This document shows, one piece after another, positions 27,466 to 36,154 of a stretch of DNA of 64,000 bases. Origin of the DNA: Streptomyces sp. ISL-43. Lineage in GTDB: Bacteria; Actinomycetota; Actinomycetes; Streptomycetales; Streptomycetaceae. The stretch is from NCBI RefSeq assembly GCF_018614195.1, contig NZ_JAGGOT010000013.1:372339-436338 (forward strand), given 5' to 3'. The position numbers were made by a program, and so were the translations under genes. The notes under the pieces were generated by a model. It did no database searches and was not told the origin of the DNA. It was given only the letters and a program-made list of their open reading frames with translations. Positions within the stretch are counted from its first letter, which is position 1, and every line of letters starts with the position of its first letter.

Positions 27466-28899
27466 ATGACCGCAGCCACACCACGCCGGGCCCTGCTGGC
27501 CGTAGCCCTCGCGGCCGCCACCGCGGTCACCGTCCCGGGCGGGAGGGCTTCGGCGGCCGGCCCGGCGCCGAGCGGCCGCCCGAACGCCGGCGCGGGGCCC
27601 GAGCCCGCGAGCCCCGCCGACCCGCAGGCCGCGACCACGGCCGAAGCCGCGGCCGCGGCCACCCGCAAGACCGTGGACAACCGGTTCTGGTACTCCCACG
27701 CCCACTGGACCGCCGGCACCCACCAGGGCACCACCGCCATCGCCGGCGCCCGCCCGGGCCTGGAGATCAAGACCGCGGTCGGCCGCACCGAGTACGCGGA
27801 CCCGCACACCGCAAAGAAGAGCACCTGGGAGTACGCCGTCTGGACCTCCCCCGTGCACGCCTCCACCGTGCCCGCCACGGAGGCCATCGCCTCCTGGAAC
27901 GCCCGTACCCCGGCCGGCACCTGGATCCAGATCGAACTGCGCGGCACCTACACCGACGGCACCGCCACGCCCTGGTACGTGATGGGCCGCTGGGCCGCGG
28001 GCGACGGGGACATCCGCCGCACCTCCGTGGACGGCCAGACCGACGGCAAGTCCACCGTCTGGACCGACGCCCTGGCCGTGGACGCCCCCGCGACCGGGCT
28101 GCGGATCAAGGACTGGCGGCTGCGCCTGACCCTGTACCGCAAGCCCGGCGCCGGGCGCGGACCGACGGTGTGGCTCGCGGGCGCCATGGCCTCGGACGTC
28201 CCGGACCGCTTCACCGTCCCCGCCTCCGTACCCTCCGGCACGGCCCACGAGCTGAAGGTGCCGAGGTACTCGCAGGAGACGCACGCGGGCCAGTACCCCG
28301 AGTACGACAACGGCGGCGAGGCCTGGTGCAGCCCCACCTCCTCACAGATGATCATCGAGTTCTGGGGCCGCAGGGCCAGCGCCAAGTCCCTGACCTGGGT
28401 CAAGAAGGACTACGCCGACCCGCAGGTCTGCCACGCCGCCCGCTCCACCTACGACGCCGCGTACAAGGGCTGCGGGAACTGGCCGTTCAACGCCGCCTAC
28501 GCCGCCACCTACCGGCAGCTGGCCGGCATCGTCACCCGGCTCGGCTCCCTCGCCGACCTGGAGACCCTGGTCCGGGCCGGAGTCCCGGTCATCACCTCGC
28601 AGTCCTTCACCGCCGAGGAGCTCACGGGCGCGGGCTACGGCACGGCGGGCCACCTGATGACGGTCGTCGGCTTCACCGCGGCCGGCGACGTGATCGCCAA
28701 CGACCCGCACTCGGCCGACAACCCGGCCGTACGCCGCGTCTACCGGCGGCGGCAATTTGAAATCAACTGGCTGCGCACCAAGCGCCGCAACGCCGCGGGC
28801 AAGGCCGTCTCCGGCACCGGCGGCATCTGCTACCTCTACGGACCGGTCCGCCCGAACGCCGCCCAGATCCTCGCGCTGCGGGCGGTCGGGGTGATGTGA
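27466..28899 (+). CDS. Secreted C39-family cysteine peptidase-like protein
   Basis: A 477-residue exported protein. A signal peptide (MTAATPRRALLAVALAAATA, cleavage near residue 32) and an Ala/Pro-rich spacer precede a beta-rich domain (residues ~70-250). A C-terminal peptidase_C39_2 papain-like domain follows: Cys288 in NGGEAWCSPTSSQM, His396 in GHLMTVVGF and Asn412-Asp413 in NDPHS. All three catalytic positions are kept, so it is probably active outside the cell. Unlike bacteriocin-processing C39 peptidases it is not fused to an ABC transporter. The ATG at 27466 is chosen because it opens the signal peptide. The target is unknown. Confidence 0.82.
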   Translation: MTAATPRRALLAVALAAATAVTVPGGRASAAGPAPSGRPNAGAGPEPASPADPQAATTAEAAAAATRKTVDNRFWYSHAHWTAGTHQGTTAIAGARPGLEIKTAVGRTEYADPHTAKKSTWEYAVWTSPVHASTVPATEAIASWNARTPAGTWIQIELRGTYTDGTATPWYVMGRWAAGDGDIRRTSVDGQTDGKSTVWTDALAVDAPATGLRIKDWRLRLTLYRKPGAGRGPTVWLAGAMASDVPDRFTVPASVPSGTAHELKVPRYSQETHAGQYPEYDNGGEAWCSPTSSQMIIEFWGRRASAKSLTWVKKDYADPQVCHAARSTYDAAYKGCGNWPFNAAYAATYRQLAGIVTRLGSLADLETLVRAGVPVITSQSFTAEELTGAGYGTAGHLMTVVGFTAAGDVIANDPHSADNPAVRRVYRRRQFEINWLRTKRRNAAGKAVSGTGGICYLYGPVRPNAAQILALRAVGVM

Positions 28900-28989
28900 A
28901 ACTTCCATTGACCCGGATGTATGACAAGCGGACCATAGGGGAATAAAGGGCACATAAAGGCTTCACGCTTCAATAGGAGGCGGCCCGCC

Positions 28990-29412
28990 ATGACCACCCA
29001 CCCCATCGAACACCACCCCGACCTCGCTGAGATGCGCACGCGGTTCGAGCGCGTGACCAGCACCCCGGCCGCCCAGGCCGTCGAGGCGCTGGCCCTCCTC
29101 ACGGGCCTGTTCCTGGCAGCATCGCCCTGGATCGTCGGATTCAGCGTCCTCAGCTCGCTGGCGATCAACAACTTGATCGCCGGCTTGGCTTACTGCCTGT
29201 GCATGGGCGGGCTCGGTTCCGCGTACGAGCGCACCCACGCGATGGCGTGGACGGCGGTCGGCCTCGGGGCCTGGACGATCGTCGCGCCCTGGGTCATCTC
29301 GGGTGAGGTCGACACGACCCGCACCGTGCTGACCAACGTCATCACGGGTGCCATCGCCCTCTGCCTCGCCCTGGCCATGGCGGCCATGGCGGGCCGCGAA
29401 CGCGCCACCTGA
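28990..29412 (+). CDS. SPW repeat-containing membrane protein
   Basis: A 140-residue membrane protein with four hydrophobic segments and two copies of the SPW motif. The first is LFLAASPWIVGF (residues ~40-51), the second IVAPWVISG (residues ~96-104, with Ala for Ser). The internal symmetry suggests a duplicated two-helix unit. It follows an AGGAGG site. The 90-bp upstream gap is relatively AT-rich (GGGGAATAAAGGGCACATAA) and probably holds its promoter. SPW proteins are widespread in Streptomyces without a known role. Confidence 0.85.
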   Translation: MTTHPIEHHPDLAEMRTRFERVTSTPAAQAVEALALLTGLFLAASPWIVGFSVLSSLAINNLIAGLAYCLCMGGLGSAYERTHAMAWTAVGLGAWTIVAPWVISGEVDTTRTVLTNVITGAIALCLALAMAAMAGRERAT

Positions 29413-29479
29413 TCCGCCGCACGCTCCGCACTCCCCGCGCCCCCGGCTTCCCGCTCCACCGCCGGGGGCGTGAGGTTCG

Positions 29480-30397
29480 TCACCCAGGTGGGCTGGTTCT
29501 TCTAGCCTCCGGGTCCGGCTCCGGCTCGACCCGCCAGTGCCGGTCCGGCACCCCCACCAGCGCGTACAGCCTCCGCACGGGTGAGCGCCCGGGCGCCAGC
29601 ACCACCCCGGCCAGCGCCGCGAACACCCCCGCGCCCGGCCACCAGCCCAGCAGCCGTACGAGGACGCTCGCACCCAGCGCCCCCGCGAACGGCAGCAGGT
29701 AGACCCCCGCTCCGGCGATCGCCACCGCGATCACCCGGGGGACCTTCAGGTCGGCCGCCGCCCCCGGCAGCCGCCAGCCCTCCACCAGCCAGCCGATCTC
29801 CGCCAGCAGCATCGTGCCGATCACGGCCGTGCCGAAGACCAGCAGGGCCAGGAAAGTCCCCGTGGTCGCGAAGGCGAGGCAGTGGTTGAGGGCCGAGTCC
29901 CCGGCCGCGCCGGTCGCGGACCATCCGGCGAAGGCCCGCGGATCGGCGCTGAGCAGCCGCTGGTACCCCGTGCCGTCCCACCCGTGGATCAGGGTGAAGA
30001 ACAGCAGGAAGTACCCGGCCACCGCCTGGAGGTACCCCCAGTACCCGGCCCCGACCAGGACGAACAGCCGCGCCGCCAGGAAGCCGAGCAGCGCGCCGAC
30101 GACCGGCGAGGCCGCCTGGAAGAGCGCGAAGCCGGCCCACACCCCGTCGTGGCCGCGCGCCGCGTGCATGGTCGACCAGGCCGGGTTCTGCCACAGCAGG
30201 TACACCCCGGTCGGGGCCGGCAGCAGCGCCGCGTAGAGCAGGGTCAGGGCCAGGTACGGATTGGCCGCGCGGCTCCTCGTGCGGACCCCCTCGCCCCGGA
30301 CCGACCGCTCCCACCACTGCAACTGGCGCCCGGCGGCCACCGCGAAGGTGGCACCGACCCCGTACGCCCACAGCGGCGCGGCCTGCACCGGGATCAC
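29480..30397 (-). CDS. Polytopic membrane protein of unknown function
   Basis: A 305-residue integral membrane protein with about eight predicted helices. Examples are LWAYGVGATFAVAAG, YLALTLLYAALLPAPTGVYLLW, FALFQAASPVVGALLGFLAAR and LNHCLAFATTGTFLALLVFGTAVIGTML. I do not recognise a transporter signature. The GTG at 30397 overlaps the stop of the DUF6114 gene by four bases, so it is translationally coupled as the third gene of the DUF6230-DUF6114 operon. The last ~20 residues are charged (EPEPDPEARR) and cytoplasmic or external. Confidence 0.7.
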   Translation of the reverse strand: MIPVQAAPLWAYGVGATFAVAAGRQLQWWERSVRGEGVRTRSRAANPYLALTLLYAALLPAPTGVYLLWQNPAWSTMHAARGHDGVWAGFALFQAASPVVGALLGFLAARLFVLVGAGYWGYLQAVAGYFLLFFTLIHGWDGTGYQRLLSADPRAFAGWSATGAAGDSALNHCLAFATTGTFLALLVFGTAVIGTMLLAEIGWLVEGWRLPGAAADLKVPRVIAVAIAGAGVYLLPFAGALGASVLVRLLGWWPGAGVFAALAGVVLAPGRSPVRRLYALVGVPDRHWRVEPEPDPEARRTSPPG

Positions 30398-31353
30398 GAG
30401 GCGTCCAGCCGTAGGCCGTCGGTCTCGATCACGTCGGAGGTGACGAGCGCCTGCTCCGCCGAGACCCGGGTCATGAAGACGAACGGCGGGATGACCGGGG
30501 GAGCGGGCAGCCCGTCCGGGCTGAAGGTGACGCACAGCAGCCCTTCGATGCACCCGCTGAACTTCGTCAGGTACAAGGTCACGTCTCCGCGCAGGTCGAG
30601 CGTCCTGGCGGCAAGCCCGTACTCGTCGTGGCCGTCGCGGGTGCGCAGCCGGTAGTCGGTCAGCGTGGCCGCGCGCATCCGCAGCACCAGTACCTTCAGT
30701 GGGCCGTCCGCCGTGGGCACGTGGGTGACGCCCGCGAAGGTGAAGCCCTGGGGTGCGAAGAGCGAGGTGGTCACGGTCGGGGGAGTGCGCGCGGCCATCG
30801 GCGCCGCCGGGGCCGCCGCCTTCGCCCCGGCCGCCCGCGCCTCGGGGGCGCCCGCCCCCGCCACCAGCGAGATGAGCAGCACCACCGGCAGCGCGGCGGC
30901 CAGCGTGCGCGGCCCGCTGCCGTCCAGGCTGGGGACGTACGGGCCCTCGTCCTCGGCCTCCGGATCGGGCAGCGGGGTCCAGCCGAAGGCCAGCGCGCTG
31001 CCCGCGATGCCGAGCAGCATCCCGAGGAGGAAGCCGCCGAGGTTGGTCGCCACGAAGGACAGCACCGAGAGCAGCAGCGCGTGGACGGAGACGTAGGCCC
31101 GGGCCTGCGGCAGCAGCCACAGGAACAGGCCCGCCGCGATCAGCGCGGCCCCGATCCCGATCGCGGCGATCCCGCCGAGGCCCAGGCTGACCAGCACGGT
31201 GAGCGGGGAGAGCGGGACCAGCAGGAGCTCGGTCCCGCCCAGGATCACCAACAGCCCGCCCCAGAAGGGGCGGGTACGGCGCCAGGCGCGCAGCCGCCGC
31301 CGGGGGCCGGGCAGCGGGAGCCGCCGCTCCAGCCACCCGCCGCCCGGCCCCAC
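30394..31353 (-). CDS. DUF6114 domain protein
   Basis: A ~319-residue membrane protein. The motif RTRPFWGGLLVILGGTELLLVPLSPLTVLV opens four closely spaced helices (residues ~25-145), the pattern I recall as DUF6114. The C-terminal half is a large hydrophilic domain, PQGFTFAGVTHVPTADGPLKVLVLRM onward, with two Cys in SGCIEGLLCVTF that could form a disulfide outside the cell. The start is uncertain: GTG at 31353 or GTG at 31377, the latter overlapping the end of the DUF6230 gene. It is coupled to the genes on both sides. The function is unknown. Confidence 0.72.
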   Translation of the reverse strand: MGPGGGWLERRLPLPGPRRRLRAWRRTRPFWGGLLVILGGTELLLVPLSPLTVLVSLGLGGIAAIGIGAALIAAGLFLWLLPQARAYVSVHALLLSVLSFVATNLGGFLLGMLLGIAGSALAFGWTPLPDPEAEDEGPYVPSLDGSGPRTLAAALPVVLLISLVAGAGAPEARAAGAKAAAPAAPMAARTPPTVTTSLFAPQGFTFAGVTHVPTADGPLKVLVLRMRAATLTDYRLRTRDGHDEYGLAARTLDLRGDVTLYLTKFSGCIEGLLCVTFSPDGLPAPPVIPPFVFMTRVSAEQALVTSDVIETDGLRLDAS

Positions 31354-31367
31354 GGGCCCGCGGGGCC

Positions 31368-31985
31368 CTAGAAGCACTTCGTGCCGTCCAGGCTGACGTT
31401 CAGCTTCAGGCCCTTGAGGTGGAAGTTGCCGCCGGTCGCCGACCAGGCGTGCGACTTCACGTCCAAGACCTCGATGTTCCCGGCCTGGAGGCCGAACTTG
31501 CCGGCCTCGCCCGTCACCCCGGCGACCTGGTCCAGGGTGGAGGCGTCGCGGCCGATCTGGGCAGTCCCGAAGACGGCGTCGCCGGCCAGGTCCTCGCCGT
31601 CGATGACGAGATTGCTGGCGGTGACCTGACCGGCCTGGCCGCCGGCGGTCAGCTTGAAGACCACCTTGCCCACCGGGGTCTCCACCTCGGCGGCCTGGCA
31701 GATGTCCGCGAGGGTGGCCTCGCCGATGCCGAGCAGCGCGACCGGGTGCCCCTTGCCGTCGACGGAGCGGTCCGTCTGTACGTAGGAGGCCAGGCCCTTG
31801 CTGCTCAGTTTGGAGGAGGAGACCTGGAAGCTGGTCCCCGAGACTGCGAAGGAGGCGGCGAGCGCGCCCTGTGCCATGACCATCGCCATCGCCCCGACCG
31901 CGACGACCGCGGGCATCGCGACGGCGGCCGTCCTCTTCCAGTCGACCCGGCCCTCGGCCGGTGTTCTCGTCTTTCCGTTGCCCAT
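31368..31985 (-). CDS. DUF6230 family exported protein
   Basis: A 205-residue protein beginning MGNGKTRTPAEGRVDWKR. One hydrophobic segment follows (AVAMPAVVAVGAMAMVMAQGALAASFAV), likely a signal anchor or signal peptide, then a beta-rich secreted domain with the repeated VSGTSFQVSSSKL and IEVLDVKSHAWSATGGNFHLKGLKL patterns. It ends in a lone Cys (DGTKCF). This matches DUF6230 from memory; homologues were once labelled cholesterol esterase without good support. It is the first gene of an operon with DUF6114 and a membrane protein, divergent from a TetR gene, which probably regulates it. Confidence 0.8.
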   Translation of the reverse strand: MGNGKTRTPAEGRVDWKRTAAVAMPAVVAVGAMAMVMAQGALAASFAVSGTSFQVSSSKLSSKGLASYVQTDRSVDGKGHPVALLGIGEATLADICQAAEVETPVGKVVFKLTAGGQAGQVTASNLVIDGEDLAGDAVFGTAQIGRDASTLDQVAGVTGEAGKFGLQAGNIEVLDVKSHAWSATGGNFHLKGLKLNVSLDGTKCF

Positions 31986-32095
31986 GATGTGTTCCTCCCG
32001 TACGTCGTCCGGTGCGCAGGGGGAGTGCAAGGGGGAGTGCGCGCAGGTCTGCCATACTTCGGGCATCCTGTGGCAGTTCGAGGCTAGGGCTGAAT

Positions 32096-32845
32096 TTGAA
32101 TAATAGTCAACAGCGCGGAACGACCGGGCGTTCGCAGGTTCGGCGGGCCGAACTGATAGCGATCGGGCGCAAGTTGTTCGCCGACACCTCGTACGACGCG
32201 CTCTCGATGGACGACATCGCCAAGCACGCCGGAGTCGCCAAGGGGCTCATCTACTACTACTTCAAGAGCAAGCGCGGCTATTACCTGGCCATCGTCGAGG
32301 ACTCGGTGGCCGAGCTCGTCACCCGCGCCGCCGCCGACGCCGAGATGCCCGCCGCCGAGCGCGTGCGCACCACCATCGACGGCTACCTGTACTACGCCGA
32401 GCACCACCAGGCCGCCTACCGCACCATCGTCACCGGCGGCGTCGGCTCCGACTCCGAGGTCCTCGCCATCCGCGACGCGGTGCGCGAGGAGCTCGTCGCG
32501 ACCATCGCCGAAGGCGCGTACGGCCACCGCTCCGTCCCGCCGCTGGCCCGGCTGGCGCTGGTCGGCTGGCTGTCGGGCGTCGAGGGCAGCACGCTCGAGT
32601 GGATCGGCTCGCCCGAGGCCCCGGAGGCCGGGGCGGCGGGCGCGCGTGGCACGGAGATCGCGGGCGGCACGGTGATCGCGGGCGGGGCGTCAGGAGCCCC
32701 CGGCCGCCCCGGCCGGGACGAGGTCGGAGCCCTGCTGGTGCGCACGCTGCGCGCGACACTGACGGTGATCGGGGAGTTCGTCCCCGAGTGCCCGGCCCCG
32801 CCCCTGCCCGAGGACGATCTCCTGCCCGTGACGGGAAGCCCCTGA
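32096..32845 (+). CDS. TetR-family regulator divergent from DUF6230 operon (TTG start)
   Basis: A 249-residue TetR regulator. The N-terminal HTH (residues ~15-60) reads RAELIAIGRKLFADTSYDALSMDDIAKHAGVAKGLIYYYF. The ligand domain ends in a Gly/Ala-rich insertion of ~35 residues (AGARGTEIAGGTVIAGGAS) before the last helix, unusual for the family. The best start is TTG 32096 (MNNSQQRG), close to the N-terminus typical of this group; a longer frame from 32012 would add a Ser/Arg-rich stretch with no support. The AT-rich spacer TGAATTTGAATAATAGTCAA at the start is a likely operator region. It shares a 110-bp gap with the divergent DUF6230 gene. Confidence 0.82.
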   Translation: MNNSQQRGTTGRSQVRRAELIAIGRKLFADTSYDALSMDDIAKHAGVAKGLIYYYFKSKRGYYLAIVEDSVAELVTRAAADAEMPAAERVRTTIDGYLYYAEHHQAAYRTIVTGGVGSDSEVLAIRDAVREELVATIAEGAYGHRSVPPLARLALVGWLSGVEGSTLEWIGSPEAPEAGAAGARGTEIAGGTVIAGGASGAPGRPGRDEVGALLVRTLRATLTVIGEFVPECPAPPLPEDDLLPVTGSP

Positions 32846-32989
32846 TCGGGCATACTCAACCGCCGCAGCCCCTTGAACTGGTCCTTCCCGCGATCCGGGA
32901 CGGCACCATCGGCTGTGAGCCCCGAGACCCGGCGTCGCGTACCACCCTCACGCGCCGCCCCGTGCTTGACGAGTGAGGAGAGCGCCGCC

Positions 32990-34162
32990 ATGACCGACCG
33001 CGCGCAGCAGCCGGTGGAACGTCAGCTGCCCACCGAGGAGTCCCGCGACCTGCTCGCACTCGTACGCGAGATCGCGCAGCGGGAGATCCGCCCCCGAGCC
33101 GCCGAGGAGGAGGACACCGGCCGCTTCCCCCGGGAGGTCTTCGGTCTGCTCTCCGAGTCCGGGCTGCTCGGCCTCCCCTACGCCGGTGAGTTCGGCGGCG
33201 GCGACCAGCCCTACGAGGTCTACCTCCAGGTGCTGGAGGAGCTGGCCGCGGCCCGCCTGACCGTCGGACTCGGCGTCAGCGTGCACTCGCTGGCCTGCCA
33301 CGGCCTGGCCGGCTACGGAACCAAGGAGCAGCAGGCCGCCCACCTGCCCGCGATGCTCGGCGGCGGCCTGCTCGGCGCGTACTGCCTCTCCGAGCCGGGC
33401 GCCGGCTCGGACGCGGCCTCGCTGACCACCAAGGCGGTCCGCGACGGCGACGACTGGATCATCGACGGCACCAAGGCGTGGATCACCCACGGCGGGGTCG
33501 CCGACTTCTACACCGTCCTGGCCCGCACGGGCGTGGACGGCCCGAAGGGCATCACGGCCTTCCTGGTGCCCGGCGACGCGGCGGGGCTGACCGCCGCCGT
33601 TCCCGAGAAGAAGATGGGCATGAAGGGCTCGCCCACCGCCCAGCTGCACTTCGACGGCGTACGGGTCCCCGACACGCGCCGCATCGGCGAGGAGGGCCAG
33701 GGCTTCACCATCGCCCTGGCCGCCCTGGACGCCGGCCGCCTCGGTATCGCCGCCTGCGCGATCGGCGTGGCCCAGGCCGCCCTGGACGAGGCCCTGGTCT
33801 ACGCCCTGGACCGCAAGCAGTTCGGCCACCCCATCGCGGACTTCCAGGGCCTGCGGTTCATGCTGGCCGACATGGCGACGAAGATCGAGGCGGGCCGCGC
33901 GCTGTACCTGGCGGCGGCACGGCTGCGGGACGCGGGCAAGCCCTTCTCCCGGCAGGCGGCGATGGCCAAGCTGTTCTGCACCGACGCGGCGATGGCCGTC
34001 ACCACCGACGCGGTGCAGGTGCTGGGCGGCTACGGCTACACGGCGGACTTCCCGGTCGAGCGGCTGATGCGCGAGGCGAAGGTCCTCCAGATCGTGGAGG
34101 GCACGAACCAGATCCAGCGCATGGTGATCGCCCGCCACCTGGCGGGCCCCGAGTCCCGCTAG
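32990..34162 (+). CDS. Acyl-CoA dehydrogenase
   Basis: A 390-residue acyl-CoA dehydrogenase, a flavoprotein oxidising an acyl-CoA to the 2-enoyl-CoA. Visible features are AYCLSEPGAGSDAASLTTKA (FAD/substrate loop), WITHGGVADFYTVLA, DRKQFGHPIADFQGLRFMLADM and the C-terminal YGYTADFPVERLMREAK. Glu370 in IVEGTNQIQRMVIARHL is in the position of the catalytic base of short-chain and medium-chain enzymes. A GAGGAG site precedes ATG 32990. It stands alone, without an electron-transfer flavoprotein or ligase, so the acyl chain cannot be deduced. Confidence 0.92.
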   Translation: MTDRAQQPVERQLPTEESRDLLALVREIAQREIRPRAAEEEDTGRFPREVFGLLSESGLLGLPYAGEFGGGDQPYEVYLQVLEELAAARLTVGLGVSVHSLACHGLAGYGTKEQQAAHLPAMLGGGLLGAYCLSEPGAGSDAASLTTKAVRDGDDWIIDGTKAWITHGGVADFYTVLARTGVDGPKGITAFLVPGDAAGLTAAVPEKKMGMKGSPTAQLHFDGVRVPDTRRIGEEGQGFTIALAALDAGRLGIAACAIGVAQAALDEALVYALDRKQFGHPIADFQGLRFMLADMATKIEAGRALYLAAARLRDAGKPFSRQAAMAKLFCTDAAMAVTTDAVQVLGGYGYTADFPVERLMREAKVLQIVEGTNQIQRMVIARHLAGPESR

Positions 34163-34345
34163 CTCTGTGACCGGCAAGGTTCACCGGGTCGCGCCGCGGG
34201 CCGCCCGCCCGCCCCTGACCGACGCCGGGCCGGACGGGCTGTTCGCCGCGTACGGGCCCGGCCACCGGGACGCGTCCTTCGGGCGACTTCCACGCCCGGT
34301 GCGGTTCGCGCCCGGCGGCGGCGGGCCTGCTCGTGCTCCGAGCGG

Positions 34346-34570
34346 TCAGCCGCCGAAGAGGGGGCCGCTCGGCCAGATGGGCGAGGAGGCGATCTTGGAC
34401 CACTCGGGATCGCGCCGCCCGGGCACGGTCCGGCCGTCTTCGGCCCAGCGGGTGAGCAGCGCACTGTAGATGGGCGGGTCGGCGGTGAGCTGAACCGATT
34501 CTTCGTGCCCTGCCGCCGGTGCCCGCCGGCGGCGTCCCACCCTCGGCGCGGAAGTCTCCATCGTGGTCAT
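34346..34570 (-). CDS. Small hypothetical protein
   Basis: A 74-residue protein from ATG 34570. The N-terminal third is basic and low-complexity (VGRRRRAPAAGHEE). The conserved-looking part is HEESVQLTADPPIYSALLTRWAEDGRTVPGRRDPEWSKIASSP. That LTADPPIY...GRTLPGxxDPEW pattern recurs, to my memory, in small Streptomyces proteins of unknown role. Composition and codon use support translation, and the sequence upstream of 34570 in the same frame is repeat-derived, so the start is placed after it. Confidence 0.6.
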   Translation of the reverse strand: MTTMETSAPRVGRRRRAPAAGHEESVQLTADPPIYSALLTRWAEDGRTVPGRRDPEWSKIASSPIWPSGPLFGG

Positions 34571-34667
34571 GCCGGGCCAACGCGCCACCGGACCCACGGG
34601 TAACCCCGCCCATCCGTTCGACCGTTCAGCAGCCGCCCGGCCCGGCGCCCCGGGCAGCCGCCCCGCG

Positions 34668-34724
34668 CCGCCGCCTCCTGCCGCCGCCTCCTGCCGCCGC
34701 CCCGCCCCGCGCCGCCGCCTCCTG
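34668..34724. repeat. Three copies of CCGCCGCCTCCTG
   Basis: The 13-mer occurs at 34668, 34681 (head to tail) and 34712, inside a ~110-bp C/G-rich tract in the 341-bp gap between the small hypothetical gene and the next plus-strand gene. The tract is almost free of A. It looks like slippage-prone low-complexity DNA. A promoter for the downstream gene would lie closer, near 34800-34880, but none is obvious. Confidence 0.6.
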
Positions 34725-34911
34725 CCGCCGCCCTGTGCCGCCGCGCCGGGGCACCGCCCCGGGTAGCCGCCCCGCCGCCCGCTCCCACTCGTGTCGCACG
34801 ACGTGTCGCTCTGACAGTCCGTGCCACAACTCTGGCCCCCGCCCGGCAATCTGACGTACCGTCATTTCCGCCCGAGGTGCCGTCCCGCGCACCCGTCCCC
34901 GGAGGTTCGCC

Positions 34912-36048
34912 ATGCCCGCCGACCGGCCCGTATCGCTCGACGAATACCCCATCCACCAGGCCCCGTTGTCGATGAAGCACCTCGTCACCGGCGACCGCAA
35001 CGCCTACGACCGCTGCATCTTCCACGTCTTCGACCACGCAGGCCGAGCCGTCCTCATCCTCGGACTCGGCGTCTACCCCAACGCCGGCGTCATCGACGCC
35101 TACGCGACGCTCCGCCTGGGCGACGAACTCCTCGCCGTCCGCGCCTCCGACGCCCTCACCGACGACCGGATGAACCTCTCCGTCGGCCCGCTCCGCATCA
35201 CCGTCGACGAACCCCTGAAGCGGATCACCCTCAGCTGCGCCGCCGACCCCGCCGACCCCGAAGGGCTCGCGTACGACATCACCTGGACCGCCGAGTTCCC
35301 CGCGCTCTGGGAGCCGCACCACACACAGCGCCGGGGCGACCGGCTCATCCTCGAAGGCCGCCGCTTCGTCCAGGCGGGCAACGTCACCGGCACCATCCGC
35401 GCCAAGGGCGAGGAGTTCGTCCTCGACGCCGCCGAGTGGACCGGCACCCGCGACCGCAGCTGGGGCGTGCGACCGATCCCCGGGGAGGACGGCGGCCGGG
35501 CCGCCGAGGAGCACCGGCCCGAGGGCTTCCACTGGCTCTGGATACCCGTCCGCTTCGAGGACCGCTTCCTGATGGTCATCGCCCAGGAGGACGCCGACGG
35601 CCACCGGGGCCTCAGCGAAGCCGTCCAGGTCTTCCCCGAAGGCAGCGGCCTGGGCGACGTCCAGCTCGGCTGGCCGCACACCGACATCCGCTACCGGCCC
35701 GGCAGCCGCCACCCCGTGAGCGCCGTCGTCCACCTCACCGACCCGGCCGGACGCAAACCCCTCGAACTCGGCGTGGAGATCCTGAACTCCTCCCCGCTCG
35801 CCGTCGGCGCCGGCTACCCGCCCGCCTCCGACTGGCAGCACGGCAGCTGGCAGGGCCGCGGCTGGACCGACCGCCGCGTGTACGACCTGTCCGACCCCGC
35901 CGCCCACCCCATGGCCGCCTTCGGGGTCACCGACCACTCGGCCCGCTTCACCCTCGACGGCCGCACCGGCTTCGGCATCTTCGAGCACGGCAGCTTCGGC
36001 CGCCACGACCCGAGCGGCTTCGCCGACTACGGCTCCGTGGCCCCGTAG
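34912..36048 (+). CDS. Hypothetical protein paired with a phosphotransferase (lipocalin-like beta fold)
   Basis: A 378-residue soluble protein, mostly beta-strand by inspection, with no signal peptide. Notable segments are YDRCIFHVFDHAGRAVLILGLGVYPNAGVIDAYATL, DRSWGVRPI (residues ~180-190) and FHWLWIPVRFEDRFLMV. The DRSWG motif, the early FWHD/YDRC-type motif and the overall length recall AttH/CrtC-like two-lipocalin proteins (DUF7064/7065 type), often encoded beside an aminoglycoside-phosphotransferase-like gene, as here 106 bp downstream. I infer a joint small-molecule role, possibly in lipid or xenobiotic degradation, with the acyl-CoA dehydrogenase nearby. Confidence 0.65.
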   Translation: MPADRPVSLDEYPIHQAPLSMKHLVTGDRNAYDRCIFHVFDHAGRAVLILGLGVYPNAGVIDAYATLRLGDELLAVRASDALTDDRMNLSVGPLRITVDEPLKRITLSCAADPADPEGLAYDITWTAEFPALWEPHHTQRRGDRLILEGRRFVQAGNVTGTIRAKGEEFVLDAAEWTGTRDRSWGVRPIPGEDGGRAAEEHRPEGFHWLWIPVRFEDRFLMVIAQEDADGHRGLSEAVQVFPEGSGLGDVQLGWPHTDIRYRPGSRHPVSAVVHLTDPAGRKPLELGVEILNSSPLAVGAGYPPASDWQHGSWQGRGWTDRRVYDLSDPAAHPMAAFGVTDHSARFTLDGRTGFGIFEHGSFGRHDPSGFADYGSVAP

Positions 36049-36154
36049 GAGCGGACCGCGAAGCCCGCGGGCCGGCCGGCTGACCGGCCGTCCTGCCGGG
36101 CCCGGCGTCCGCGGCACGGAAGAAGCAGCAGCCAAGCCAGAGAAGGGGTACCCC

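Noticed and set aside
34163..34345. A plus-strand ORF beginning at 34167 after the acyl-CoA dehydrogenase
   Set aside because: Composition is antisense-like, it overlaps the minus-strand 74-residue gene, and it has no ribosome site or recognisable sequence.
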